Source: Pyrocephalus nanus (taxonomy: Eukaryota > Chordata > Aves > Passeriformes > Tyrannidae). From it: 64,000 nucleotides of DNA. Below the pieces are notes generated by a model. That model was not told where the DNA came from. It ran no database searches and was given only the letters and a program-made list of their open reading frames with translations. Positions 10,380-23,300 of the stretch are shown one piece after another. The position numbers and the translations under genes are program-made. Position 1 is the stretch's first letter, and each line of letters begins with the position of its first letter. Where the stretch lies: positions 5,142,501 through 5,206,500 of the forward strand of contig CM076268.1 in assembly GCA_038380795.1 (NCBI GenBank), given 5' to 3'.

Positions 10380-13253
10380 GTGTCAGAATCTTCTTCAACT
10401 TATTAAATTAAAATAAATATAGATTTTTACATTTATCAATCTCTGGTTCTGTGAAGCCTGTCCACTTTTTCGCTTTTACAAATTGACTAAAGGTTTCTGT
10501 TTCATATCTGAGAGAGCCCAAGAGATTTGTGGATGAGTTGCCTACCTTTGAAGAAGTCCTTTCTCCTCTAACACACTCCTTTGCTGACTCCACTGGTCAG
10601 TCTTCAAGGTCATTAATGTTGGGAAGTTGTCAGTCAAGGAAGAGCTGATCATTGTCCTCTTTTGTGTCTCTGATTCTGGTCCCACCTGGGCTCCGGCAGT
10701 GATTCTGGCACGCTGAGTTTTACAAATTTCAGCCACTCCGTGTCTTTCCCAGAGTAAAATCCTTGTCTGAGGCTTTTGCACTGGGATGAATAAAAGGTGA
10801 TAAATGAGTGTTTGCACCCTGTAATAATTGTGTTTTTCTTTGGAGGACTCATGCTGGTTTTGGACAGGATGTTCCCTAAAAGCCGGGTTTGTCAGCACGT
10901 CCTAAAGTGGTTTTGGGGATTAAAAACAACAGCACAGGCAGCAAAACTCAGAGATTTCTGCTGCTGGAGATGAAATGAATAGATCAGGAATTTCAAAGTT
11001 AGTTATAACTTCTTGAATTAAATATTTTTTTTCTTTTTTCTTAAAAGCATCCAGATCTCAAGACCAAAGCATAGATATCTTTTTAATCATGGTCAGACTC
11101 TCTTATGTCCACAGAACTAATTTACTGGGAACTTTTAGTAGCAAGAGCTCCATTCATTTGATTTAAGATTTTTATCAAGGATAATATGATCCAAATCATA
11201 AATCCACAGGTCCCCTGCAAATAAGTCTTTGGAGTTTCAGCAATAAAAACAAAGGGAAAAAAATATATTAACAAATAAAATTGTTAATATTTAGATATGT
11301 AGAAGAATATTTATGCCTTCCACTTTTTTAACTAATTGAAGTAGTTAATATCAAATCAAGAAGGCACAGAGATAGATAAAATTTTCCTGTAATAACAGAG
11401 AAATTCATGTAAATACAATAGCTGAAAGTTATTTCTTTTACAAAGACATGGAAGTAAAATATTGATTGTTTAATGCTTGCAAAAATAGAGAAGAAAACAG
11501 GAAAAGGAGGAAGAGAGAATATAAGTGTTTTTGCAAAGCTACTTTTGCTCAATTTTTGATGTGATTAGAGAAATATTTTGCACTGTGGGGAAAACTGAGT
11601 GTCTGAGTGAACTGAACTTGGTGGTACCAAAGTCCAAGTCCCATCTCAAGAGCAGGGATGTGGCAGGACCATGTGAGAGACTGTGAGCATGTGAGGGGTG
11701 AAAAGGGTGATGGAAAGCTTTGGAAAACATCTTTTCAGCAGCAAGGCAGTTGCTTGTAACTCTGGCTTGTCTTTAGCTGAAATTTTTGTGACAGAAGGGA
11801 AAAAAACCAACACCCTTCATTAGCCTTGTAAATCCTGGCCTGGAAAACCCCAGGGAGCTTGCTCCCAAGAAAAAGAATCCCTCGCACAATAACAGCAGGT
11901 TTTCAATCAGTCCTCTTGATCCCTGCTTTTGCTTATTCCCAAGAATCTGCCAAGTCTGTTGAACTTCCTTAGAGTGACCCTCCCATTTAATTCATGGGCC
12001 ATTTTGTATTTACAGAGAGGTCAATAAAAGCTTTCCAGAGCTGCAAACTTCCCTGTAATGGTTGTCCTGAGCAATACAGCCTGAAGAGCCCCAACAGGAA
12101 ATTGGTAAAGCAGCAGCCAATTTCCTTTTACTTTTTTAACTGCCTTTTGGTCTTCCTGCTCTGTTCATATCCCCACTGCTGAATTATTCTAGAAATGGTG
12201 GGATATTTCCAGAGCCACATATGGAGGAGAGCTCATATCATTCACAGAATTTTATGTAAGGTTAATGAAACATTGGATTTTTTTTAATTAATAATAAATG
12301 TAAGGTTAAAGCACAAGACCAACTATGAAATTTTGTTTCTGCTCTGATTTTGTTACTGTCCCACTGGGTGACTTTGGAACAACTATTTTACACATATTTT
12401 CTTGCTCTTGCTTAAAATTTGGGCAATGCCTATGGATTTTCCAAGCTGAGGCTAAGGAGCTGTGGAATCTTTGGGCATGGGGAGAAATGCAATGGGGTGT
12501 GAGCCCTGAACTTCTGCCGCCTTCTCCTGCTTCTGAACATGGAAAAGAATATCTTTGGAGGAGTGAGGACATGGCATTATGAAATATTTCAGTTAATAAA
12601 CCTGCTCCACAAAGGCTGCAGCTACACTGGCAGTAGCTCATTGGAAAGATCTGCAGAGCGACATTGCTGACTCTGAGCACCAGATGTCCACAATAAATGC
12701 GTTTCCAGGGTGTTCTCTTCGGATGATGGTGAGTCTGGTCCTGCTGCCTGCAGACCCATTGCTGCCTGGAACACTTCTGGTTTAGTTACACCCAAAAGAG
12801 ATTCAGCCCCTGTTCCTCATGCAGCTGTGTGATGTTTAACCCCACCAGGGAAGTGGAAACACCTGGGAGATGCCTTCAAAAGCTTCTCCCAACTCAGTCG
12901 ATGACACGCATGCACTGAGGGACTTTCCAGCCACTTCACCCACCATCCCAGGAGAAGGGCACAGAGCACTAATTTGGATGCCTGGGCTGTTTGTGCAGTG
13001 CCTGGGGAATGTTTGGCATCTTGGAAAGCCCTGGTTACCTGTGACAGCAAAGGTCCCGAGTGCCTAAACTAATCAATGGGAAATGCTGATGTTAAAGGAA
13101 CCTCATCCCACACCTCCCTGAGCCTCCCTCGGGACTCCCAGTCTCAGTAAAGTAGACAGCTACATGCAATTGTCCCCCAGATTAGGAAGTACAGAGGAAT
13201 GAATTTAAGGGAAGACTGGCCATGGTCTACTAACATGGTGCTTTTAGGTCTCA

Positions 13254-13304
13254 GGTTGAGCTCAGTGATCTCAAAGGTCTTTTCCAACCTTAATGATTCT
13301 GTGA
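13254..13304 (+). mobile_element. CR1 LINE 3' tail
   Basis: The stretch 'gatctcaaaggtcttttcc' followed by 'aaccttaatgattctgtga' is the last 50 bp of a CR1, in the same orientation and subfamily as the copy at the left window edge. The ATTCTRTG tail has only one full unit left. Confidence 0.82.
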
Positions 13305-16300
13305 AGGGAAGACTAAGGAGCTGCTGGTGGCTGTGTGTTCTTTGCTGTGATAACATAATGACCACAGCACAAACTTTTGGTCTCTGCTCTTGTAAATTCT
13401 CTGTGTTTTCTTCAATGACTAATTAAATTGGTCAGGGTTTTCTTGTCTCAAGGAAGTGCCCTAATTCCCTGGATACTCGTATGTCATAGATGTCAAGGTC
13501 ATGGGTGTCTAGTCGTCACTTTTTCCCCTGAAAACTAGAACATTGCCAGCACAAGGAGTATGCTTTTAACTCAAACAGATGAAAAAAAAAAAAATGCTCC
13601 AGAAGTTAGAGAGAAATTAGATTCTCCTTGTTCCATGAAGGGTGCAAACCCTTTAAAACTGAGCCTCTGTGCACCATGGAAGGTTGTTCTGGCTGTGTTT
13701 GGAGAGAATGAACTTCTCATTCTGTGTTTTCCTGCTGACTGTTCCAGGCAGGTACAGCTCCATGGATGGGGGCTTCTAGTTTGGGATAAGATGTAGGGAC
13801 ATAGTGTGGGTGCAAAGCTACATTTGAATTGATCAAAACTAATGTTTTAAGAGTTGAAATCTCCAAGATCTCTTCAATATTAGGCACGTGAATGCAAACT
13901 TTGAAGACTAAGATTTAGACTTGGTCACTGAACACATCTCAAGTGCTGCATCTGTGTCCATGTTGTGTTCTATTGGTTAAAATTTTGTCCTTGCTGTTGT
14001 TCAACACATGAACATTGCTGTAAATCCCAGTTTAAAGAAAGTGTCACTGACAACATTTCCTTAACCACAGTCTACTATTTTCTCACTGTTTTAAAGTTTT
14101 TTTATCTTTAGACTACCACATTTTCCATACATGATGTGGGAATCAGAAATATTCTAAGTTGAGATTCTTAAAGGAAAAAAATATGGGGGAGCAACACAAT
14201 TTATATTAATTTTGCTTCATACATGAATAAAAATCAGGCTTGTGTCTGAAGTTTTCCTGCAGCACCCAAGGCCACTGGTCCTTTGGTTCTGACTTTTGAA
14301 GCCTGAGGAGAAAACACAAATCTGAACAATTGCACTTATGACTCCCTGAATTTATTCACTTATGGAAAGGAATGAAGCAAAATCAGGTCCCTCACTGGAG
14401 AAGATTGCAGTCATAAACTCTGAAAAGATCAGGTTACCTGTCTTGTCTCCTATTGTCTTTTGTGCTAGTTATATAGTTCTTCAAAGATACAAAAATAACA
14501 GCTCTCATATCTGAAATATTTCTCTTTGTTTTGCCTCTTGGTCATAAAAAAGTAATCTGACACTTTTTTCCTTGTAAGTTTTCTTGTAGGTTTTCGCTTT
14601 CCTTTAAGTCTTCAGTCTTGACTTTAATTTTTGTCAGTTAACCTCACGCCTCAAACACAGATTTTCTCTTCAGGGTACCACTTTGATTTGTCTAGTCAAT
14701 CCCAAACTTAGCAAAACTATGGATGTGCATATTATTTTTTTCATAATTATCAAGTTTATTCTCTTTATTTTTTCTCTTCTCCCCTTCAGGATCTTTCTGA
14801 CAAGGATTCCACTCTCCTGGGTTTCAAGGCTGCGAGAATTACAATTCACTCAGAGTTCAAGCCTTTGTTTAAGACAATGTCCTCAGGGTTATGAGGTGTG
14901 TTAAGTGGCAGAAGAAAAACTACTGTTCTGGGTCTCCTGTTTGGCTGAGCTGTGTCAGGTGTGTTGTGGAATATCTACTCCTGTCCCACTTAGACATCCA
15001 GGCTGATTTCACAGAGCCTTCTGCAGCCAGGGGGAATTTTGTGGGATTCCCCTTTGACATTGTCCACGTTGAAGCATCAGGAACTCAAGTGTTCTAAAAC
15101 ACAGTGTAGGATTATCACAACTCAGGGTCATGTCTGTTATTTATTCCTTTTTAAGGAAAGAACTGGAGCATTCTGTTAATCCTGACTCTAAATGAGGCTG
15201 ATCCTCATGAAAAGGAATGTGGGGACCTCCCTACAGCTCTGACATTTTGCAGTGTATCTTAGTGGTCTCCAATGATGGCACAAATAAATTATTTTTTGTC
15301 TTTTTTCCTTTTTTTTTTTTTCCCATATATTTTCTTTCCTTTTATCTTCCTTGAAGCTGACAGACTTTGCAGAAACACTTGCTGACCCCTGGAAAGAAGA
15401 ACAGTCTCTAACAAGCCAGCAGCTTTCTTACCTGGTGGATTGCCAGGTGACCATACCAAGGGATGGTCAGTTTTTAGGAGACCCCACCACCCTTCTCTCA
15501 CACCACACATATTTCCCTACATCAGCAAGGGACACTTTGTGCAGGAGGGGTCGAGCTGAGCCTGGCAGTGATGTCCCCTCAGATGTGAGACCCCAACTCC
15601 CAGGAGCCCCTGGTGCTGCCTCACTCCTGGCAGAGGAATTAAGATGTAGTCATCGCATCCTGGCTTTCCAGGCTGGAGGATCTTTTCCCATTTAATTTTA
15701 AGGAAATGTTCTGACGTGATATTTTCTCCCTTCACGAGAAATGTCAACATTTATGAAATGGGAGCAAACTGTTTAAATTTTTTATAGACTGAAAAGATTA
15801 AGCTTTGGCCAGCTCCAGTCCAAATTTCCCTGGTTCCCCATAAGAAAATGAATTGGAGTGGGAAAGGTTTTCCACAGTGCTGCACGAAGCAAACCATCAG
15901 TGTGTTCCCTGCAGTCCCACCTTGTCACTTGAGTATGCATAGGATTCCAAGGTGGATCTTTATAGTCCATATTTCCACCACCTCCAGTATCCTTCCCCTC
16001 ATTTCCTATTTGAATTTGTTACCTGGATACAGCTCTGAGTCCAGTGGCACTTTAAAAACCTATTGCTTGTATATGCTCCAATTGCAGATCTGATGAAGGA
16101 GATGAGAGAATCTGTTGTTCTCATTATGTATCTCTGGCACAATAAGGACAGATAAAGAAATGCAAAGAGCTTTGCAAAACACTATTTATTACTGTGTTCA
16201 GTGGTGGTGAGTACTCCAAATGAATCCCTGTAACAGCTGAACTTTCACACAGTTGGGACACCAGCAGTCTCTCAGTTCCCTTCTGTACCCAAATCCCTAA

Positions 16301-16581
16301 TAAAAAAGAACACCCAGCTTTAGGGTAGAATTTGTTTTAATCAAATATTTGTGTCTTATAGAGAGGATTTAAAATAATCACCAGCCAGTGGTAAGGGATA
16401 CGATATGGCACACTGGAAAACATTCCCAAGTTCTTTGGAATGTGATCACTGAGAGGTTCATTTTCTGCGAGGTCTTAAAATACAGCCATGTAGTAAAAAA
16501 ACTTTATTTCATTGTCTGGCTATTTCGCCAAGTCCCTTCCTTCCTGGAATGTTTATTAAATTTAGTTTCATGCGGTCTGTA

Positions 16582-16620
16582 AATATATATATACATATAT
16601 ATATATGTATAAAAATATAT
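16582..16620. repeat. TA-rich dinucleotide repeat
   Basis: This is an imperfect (TA)n tract with interspersed C and G, forming a self-complementary stretch around 'tatatatatgtata'. It is a likely length-variable microsatellite. Confidence 0.85.
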
Positions 16621-16849
16621 TGTTCTCTTTCCTCAGAAGGCTGGGTGGGCTGCCAATTGCATCCTAGGTTTTAGGGAACTGGTGCTGATGCTGCAATTTT
16701 AGTTCCATGCTAAGACGTGACAGAACAAGTTTGCTCTTCTGTGGGAGGTTTGCCCTCCTTGTTGCTGCTGAATCGGGACTGTACCTTGAGCTGACCCAAA
16801 TACACTGAATTGTTCTTCTTTTCTCTCCCATTATTTTAGGTCAATTTGG

Positions 16850-17018
16850 TTTTTAACTGTTTGGTTTTTGATGTTGGGGTTTTTTTTGTTTGTTTTAGGG
16901 GTTTTGTTTTATTTTGGTTTTCTGTTTGTTTTGTTTTTGGTTGGTTGGTTGATTTGTTTTGGGTGGAGTTTTTTGTTGTTGGTTGGTTGTTTTTTGTTTT
17001 TGTTTTTGTTTTCTTTTA
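16850..17018. repeat. T/G-rich low-complexity tract
   Basis: About 170 bp consist almost only of T and G, with words such as TTTTG, GGTT repeats ('ggttggttggttg') and TTGTT. The complement is A/C only. The strand asymmetry is strong, but there is no strict unit. It accounts for a short Asn/Lys-rich frame on the minus strand at 16909-17097. Confidence 0.85.
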
Positions 17019-17227
17019 AACAAGAGCACGCAATATTGACTTGAGGATTCCAGTGCAGCTGCCTGGCAGAGTTAATCAATGATCTCTGCTTGCTCACAAC
17101 GTACTACCGTGTTACATCATGGTGACAAGGGCAGAACAAACCTGGTGCAGTCCTGGAGTAAATGATCCTTCTCCCAGTCACTGGGAGCTGCCTTTGGAGC
17201 AAATACTGCATGTCAGAAATAAAGAAA

Positions 17228-17296
17228 CCTCCTTCCCTTTCCCTTTCCTTTCCCTTCCTCCCTCCTTTTCCTGCTTTCCTTGCCTCTCCCTTTCCA
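17228..17296. repeat. CCCTTT-type polypyrimidine tract
   Basis: About 70 bp are nearly pure C and T, with repeated CCCTTT and CCTTCC words, consistent with a decayed pyrimidine microsatellite. Confidence 0.8.
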
Positions 17297-20200
17297 CAAA
17301 GTTTTAGAAATTTCTAAAATTGCCCCCATGAAGACATTCTCTTTGTCTCCTGCACTTAAACCATCAAATCCCTGTTGTTTCCCCGTTCCTGATGATGGTT
17401 CTATAAGATCCTTGCTTGTTACGTCTCAAAATTGAATAAAACCCCCTTTGTGCTGACAGCTTCGTTGTACTCAGTGTTCAAAATATCAAAGGCTGAATGC
17501 TAAATGTTCCTAATGCAAAGTGTCAAGAGTGCAATGTGGGATAATAGAATACATGGCTTGCAAACTTGCACTTTAATATGGCAAACTACTTGGTCAGCAA
17601 GCAAATTAATTCATTTATGATCTGATATTACTGCAAGCAGTGGGGCAGCTCTTGCAGGCAGCTCTGTTGAATTCTGCTGCTGTGCTGTGCTGTGTCTTGT
17701 CTATTTGTAGATGCCTCTCAAGAAAAAGGGGGAGTGGGCTCAGTTTAGAGGTATAATTTCAGTGATTTCCTTTCTATATGTCACTTCACCTCGTTTTTGT
17801 TTAATAAGATTTCTTCCAAATGCACATTTGCTGTTCCAAGTGGCAAAACCTGCAATTATCTGGTTATCCTTTTCAAATTCCAATTGTTGTGCTGTAGGAA
17901 TTGATTGTGCAGATGTTTAAAACACGAACAGATGAATACAGTGAAATGTTGTCAGTGGCGTGTTGTCTCCCACAGTTCCACAAAGAAACTTGAACATATT
18001 TTCTGGCAGAGCTGCTCATTTTCCCAGGGTGGATATTTGCAAGCCTACCTCTGTAGTTTGTGAATATCGAAATGAATGGTAAATATTAACCTCTGAGAGC
18101 TGGAATAATGTGAAAAATTACAAAAGTAAATGTTAGCAGAAATATCTGTTACACAGGCAAAGAGAGAGACGGCACTGAAAGGATTTATGTTATTTTTTGA
18201 GTCTTGGCTCACACGCCAAAGTTGTGAATCTTTCGATTGAAAGGAAAGGAAGGTCCAATTTTTCAAAAGCAGCCTTGAAGGTTTGTTTTTCAGAGTTCAG
18301 TGACCTGATTGAAAGAACAGCTCTCTGTGAAAATAATTATGGAAGAGGGAAAAAACAGAAAATACTTGACATACTGTAAAAGTTACAACTGCAAACAGAT
18401 TTTTGTTCTCTTATACAGAAAAAACCCCCAAAACAAAAACAACAAAACAACCCAACCCAAAAGCAAATGGCTAAACAAAATTTATTGCTTTCTTTCTTAA
18501 AGAAAACAAGGAGATTTGGTGACTCTTTTGAGTGGGTTGACTGTGTTATCCTTGATTGAAACAGTTATGAAGAGCACACATCTGTAACTTGTTTTTTCAT
18601 CTGTTCATGATGTCTTATAGATGGTCCTGGGTATTTTTTGAGTATTTATATTACTGAGGCTCTGAGTAACAGCAGAATGGAGTCTAATAATCCCTTGCTA
18701 AAATCAAGGCCTGCAAATGAAATAATTTGGAAATATTTGCATAAAAATTGCTAAAGCAGAGATGTAACATCGGTGCTTTGGAGATGAAATTCTGGCTTTT
18801 TGGCATAGTGTGCATCTGATCTGGACATCTCTCAGTGATGTTTCATCACTGCCCTAGTTTTAGGTGAATTTCAACAAAAAAATTGATGATGACATCACGG
18901 TGTTAAAAGAATTGCCTGTCCCTTACAGCAGTTGTTTTTTTTTCTGTTTTAGCAAAAGCATTGCCCTGTTCCTTCACTGCATCCTATGGCACAAGGAAGA
19001 TTGTCCCTCATCACATTTTGAACCTCAAGCTGGTTTAGCTGAGCTGCTGCAGTTCCCAGGAGGCAGTAAAAAAAAGTTGGAGATGAACTTGTAGCCTCAT
19101 GAGATCAATGTCATCTACACCCACTGCCTTTCTTTCTTTACGGGCAATCCGCTGGTGTTCCTGCCACATCTCGGTGTCATACATTTCCTTTGTCCCATCC
19201 CACAAGTAGCATCAGCAGAAATACCCTGGACGATCACACTGGGCTGGAAGCCAATGCAGATTTATGTGTTTGAGATTTTTTTTTTTTATCTTTGTGAGCT
19301 GCCTTTGATTTAAAGACCAGCTTTTTATCACGGCTGAGGTGTTGATCCAGGAACCAGGGTTTGGCAGTGAGATCCTGCTGACAAGCCCTGGCAGGACATT
19401 TGGCCCAAGATCTATTTTTGTGTTGGGTTTTTGCATGTTTAAAACCCATTTGATGCTCTCTTTGATGCTCCTCCTTGGAAAAGGCCAGTGAGGGAAGCCT
19501 TTGGTTGGTTTATTTTCTTGCTGATGGTGATTCAGGTCTTCTTGTCTGTGAGCCTTTTCTGGCTGGAGATGATGCAGGATGGCAGCTCAGTGTCCCAGTA
19601 AACCAGGCATATTCTGGAGTGATCAGGACAGCCCCTACAACAACCAATAGTCAGATTATAGTTCAATTGATTTTATACTGGTTTTGTGACATATCACAGG
19701 TAATTTGCCTTTGGAGAATATTTTCACACTTCACTGAGTTATGGTTAAAGTTGTTACATCTGAACCAAAGTTAAATCTAACTCTTTTTCTTAAGTATTTC
19801 ACCAGGATAAATTTGTTCAGGTAACAGCAAAGTGAAAGCACTGAACAACAAACAACTTAAAGCAGCTCTTGGCATTTGATGCCAACGCCTCCACATCTGC
19901 AGGTGTTCATCTGTCTCCCGTCCCCAGCCTTGTTGTTGGGTTGTTGTTTCATCATTAACATTAATACTGTCTTTAGATGCACATTCCATGTTTAATATTA
20001 ATCACCACAGTTTGTATGTTGACTTTCCCTCTTTGCTTGTGGCTGGGGGTGCTCAGGGGCCCTGAGCACGTCCTTCCCCGGCAGCCAGCGAGGCAGAAGG
20101 AGTGAAGTGCATTAGGAACCCCCTGAGGAAGAGGAACAGCACTTAAAGGACAGAGCTGCTCTTTGGGGTGGTGGAGGGGAAGTGTCTGTGTTTGGGGGGG

Positions 20201-20992
20201 TTTTGGCTGTGTGACATGTCATAGCTGTGCTTCCCCTGCTCCCCAGCATGTCCTCCCCGTGCAGCCTGCTGAGGTTGGGAGGGCGTTTTCTTCATTAATC
20301 AGGGAGCAAAACTTCCCAGTGAGGAGGAGTTGAGGGTGGGACCATCTTAAAGAGGTCCTGCTGGTCCAACTGGAGAGGATTTCCCAGCATCATTCTCATC
20401 CCAAATCCAAAACACAGCACTGTAACAGCTACTGAGAAGAAATTAACTCTACCCAGGCTAAAACCAGGACAGAAACCCCACCTGCCCTGCCCTGCTGGAT
20501 CTCTAGGCTTGGTCTGAAGAGCTGCAGGCTCTGGGTGGATCCAGGTTATTCCTGCTGGGAAAAAACCCTAAGTTTTCAGATGTTTCTCACCTACTCTACC
20601 TCTCATCTGCCCCACCTCCAAGGAGAGGTAAAGTCACAGAGTGACTTTAGAGCTCATTTAGTTGTCAGTGGGCTGAATGACAACTCATTTCCTTGTCAGC
20701 ACGGACTAACACGAGGTGTCAGAGTTGCTCTTCAAACAACAGAGACGTTGGGTTGCTGTCTTTTAGATGCTCACACTGTGATTAAATCCATAAGAAACCA
20801 TTATTCCCGATTATGGCTTGGGCTGTTAAATGAGGTGGGATTTTTTTTTCTCAGACGTGTGCCGGGTGGTCCTTCCCTTGGGGTGCACAGGACATGTGCT
20901 GGTTCTCTGCCCCCAATTCCAGGAAGCTGCAGCCCTCCCTCCCATCCCACACCCACCAGAGAAGGTGCTGGAAGAGTCACTGTTGACAGCCA

Positions 20993-21016
20993 CTTCTGTG
21001 ATTCTCTGATTCTGTG
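20993..21016 (+). mobile_element. Possible CR1-type 8-mer tail
   Basis: The sequence contains 'ttctgtg', 'attctctg' and 'attctgtg' in direct succession, matching the ATTCTRTG terminal repeat of CR1. I cannot find a CR1 3' UTR just upstream, so this may be a very short insertion or chance. Confidence 0.35.
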
Positions 21017-21039
21017 ACTTCTACAAGCCATAGGGGAAA

Positions 21040-23300
21040 GCCCATAGTTGAGAGGTCTGTTAAATACAGTTCAAACAACACTACGCCAGATATGTTATGA
21101 ATATTTTAAAATGGCTCCTTAAAATTAGGGATTGCCTACTGAAGGCAGTCATTAGTGCAGGTTTCATTAGGGGGCCAGTCTATAATGAGTTATCAAGTTC
21201 TGAACTAATTTAAATTATATCTATTAAAATATCCTTTTTACATAAAACAGGGGGCATTGGGGTTGTAAAATAGACTGGGGCTGAAATGTAAGCTAATAAA
21301 TATCTAATAAGTTACAGTGTGTGTTTAAACTGATATAACACACAATACACTGAGCAAACATTGTACCGTGCGAGCCGAGCAGCCCTCGGACAGCCCTGGG
21401 AGCAGGTGGAGGGTAATGCATGGATCATTTTATCGTGCATTTCCCAGGTCTTCCCACGATGTGACCCCTCCTCAGCCTTGCTGCTCCTCTAAAAGCACAT
21501 TACTCACACCCAGGCTCTACCTGGGCGCAGCATCTGACTCTGTTTCACAAGTAATTCATTAACGAGTCCTCCGCGTGCCTTCGGTGCCTCATATCCATTA
21601 TCCTCATTTAATAGTTTAGCCTAAGGACGTCTTCCAATATAAATAACCTTCCACAACTCTTAGATAGCACAGTTGTGTTTCTTTTTATAGTAAATGGAAA
21701 TTACCAAAAAGCATTTGACCAGATTTTGAGGAGTGTAACACACGACAGACCAGGTACAGAACCTGCCCGATTTTTTTGAGCAGGGGATATATTATCCCAC
21801 CAGGGCAGCATCTCCCACACAGACAGAAATTCATCCAACATGTGTTCAAGTAATTTTCTCTCTCTGACTTTTAGCTGGCCACGTAGACTTTTAAACTACC
21901 CTTTCTGCCTTAAATGTAGTTTTAAATTGCACCTAATATTTGGTAGGTAATTCTTTAAAGCTGTTAGCACCTATTCACACTGTAAGTAGGGGGATTTTTC
22001 TTTTTCATGTGTGTCTTCTGGGATGTTAAAGGATCCAAGACTGGGGATGCAATCTCAATCCAGAACTGATCTTTGCAGTTTCCTGCAAGGGTGAAATGGG
22101 AAAAGTAAAATATTACCTTATTAAAAATTGCTCAAAACACATCTTCCTTGTTAAATATGCAGAGCTATTCAAAAATATTACCTTTCTGGGAACAGTAACA
22201 ATACTCTGAGTGCCTGAGTTACTATTTCCAGGACTTGGTTTACTGCTAAGGAAAAATTAGGACTTCGGGAGAACAAACAAAGTCTTACATTTTCTGAGGA
22301 TCAAAAAATCATCCAGTACTCTGGAAGGGTGAGAGGCTGGTGTGAGTTAATGTGACAAGAGGACTTACTCAGATTTCACCGTGAAATTAAAAGAAACAGG
22401 GTGTAAAGTTAGTAAACATATCTTCTTAACAGTTAGGAAAGCCTAGGGCTAGTAGAAATAAAAGTACTATAAAACTTAAGGGTTTCCATTCTCATTAAGA
22501 TATTCCTGTAAGGAATATCTTAATATCACCAGCATCAAGACAGAGACTGAAAGCAACATTCCTCACACCATATGCAGCATAACTTTGCCACTCGTCCTTA
22601 CAGTATTTACAGTACTTCAGTCTTTTTTCCCTCACAAATTAAATTAATTTGGAACCACTTGCAGGCAAAGTCCATCCATGTCTGAATCTCTTCCAGGCTA
22701 CTTTTGCAAACTACATTTTCTATATATAAATCATCCTGCAGTTCTCTCAGTGAAATTAATTCCACACACTGTGTCTGCTAATGAGAGTCCACCCAATATT
22801 TTGCTATTGCAGACACTCATTAGCTTGCTTTAATTTACAGGAAGCAATCAGCATCTGCCGAGCAGAGAGGGTACAAAAGATGACTTTAGCATTTATTGAA
22901 TGTAAATGTTTGTGATGCCTCCTCACCTCCGAAGCAGTCCCACGCAGCAGGTATTTTAGGATTAAGGTTCCAGGAGAACCGGTGCCTTCTTCACGAATAC
23001 TCTGACCCCTAAACCAAAAACTCCCGTGTTTGCGCTAAATGATTGAAGAATATCTTGTAAATCATTTACCTCTTCCTGCTGCTACTTTTCAGTGGATAGT
23101 GTTTACTCCGTTTCCAACATGATGGCAAAGTTAAATTTTCATTTTGCTGGAAAAGAACAAAATACAGTGAGCCTTTTTGCTTGTTATTGCCTAATGTGGA
23201 GCGAGCCGTTTCTCAATCCCATGCATCACAGATGTCCTGTCAGGGCTCATATACACTGAGTGAAGTATTTGCATCCCCATGCCTGCTGATAGACTGAGCA
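21040..23300. promoter_or_regulatory. Candidate conserved non-coding (enhancer-like) block
   Basis: About 2.2 kb hold no recognised transposon and no coding frame longer than about 80 codons. The sequence is dense and non-repetitive, with many TTAATT, TAAATTA and AATAAAT words between about 21060 and 22900. An exact octamer word ATTTGCAT lies at 23267-23274, and a perfect 14-bp hairpin at 22494-22524. This texture is typical of deeply conserved vertebrate enhancers. Conservation itself cannot be seen from one sequence, so the call is inference. Confidence 0.38.
22494..22524. repeat. Perfect 14-bp inverted repeat with 3-nt loop
   Basis: The left arm 'attaagatattcct' (22494-22507) and the right arm 'aggaatatcttaat' (22511-22524) are exact reverse complements around 'gta'. 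The loop is too tight for a normal miRNA precursor. A palindromic binding site for a dimeric factor or a cruciform is possible. Confidence 0.85.

Larger units (their letters stand above)
7939..13253. other. Unassigned DNA with one hairpin and simple repeats
   Basis: Features inside are the perfect hairpin at 8585-8630, a T/G-rich tract at 9911-9991 and a 19-A run at 10361-10379. Frames of up to 144 codons (9591-10025 minus) are lysine-rich because they read through the T-rich tract. Those at 10542-10898 and 12306-12680 (minus) have no recognisable domain. I see no RNA gene. Confidence 0.45.
13305..20992. other. Unassigned DNA with low-complexity tracts
   Basis: No gene, RNA gene or interspersed repeat was recognised over this stretch. 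Low-complexity tracts are listed separately at 16582-16620, 16850-17018 and 17228-17296. There are also T-rich segments near 15300-15325 and A/C-rich sequence at 18418-18470. The 160-codon frame at 20535-21017 has no family motif. The part 18500-18900 is AT-rich and carries an exact octamer word ATTTGCAT at 18735-18742. Confidence 0.4.

Noticed and set aside
21151..21166. Shared 16-mer 'cattagtgcaggtttc' at about 21151 and 49709
   Set aside because: One shared 16-mer is close to what chance gives in an AT-biased 64-kb self-comparison, and similarity does not extend.
22494..22524. microRNA precursor
   Set aside because: The stem is 14 bp with a 3-nt loop and the hairpin at 8585-8630 is 17 bp; both are too short for Drosha/Dicer processing as normally known, and no known mature miRNA sequence was recognised.
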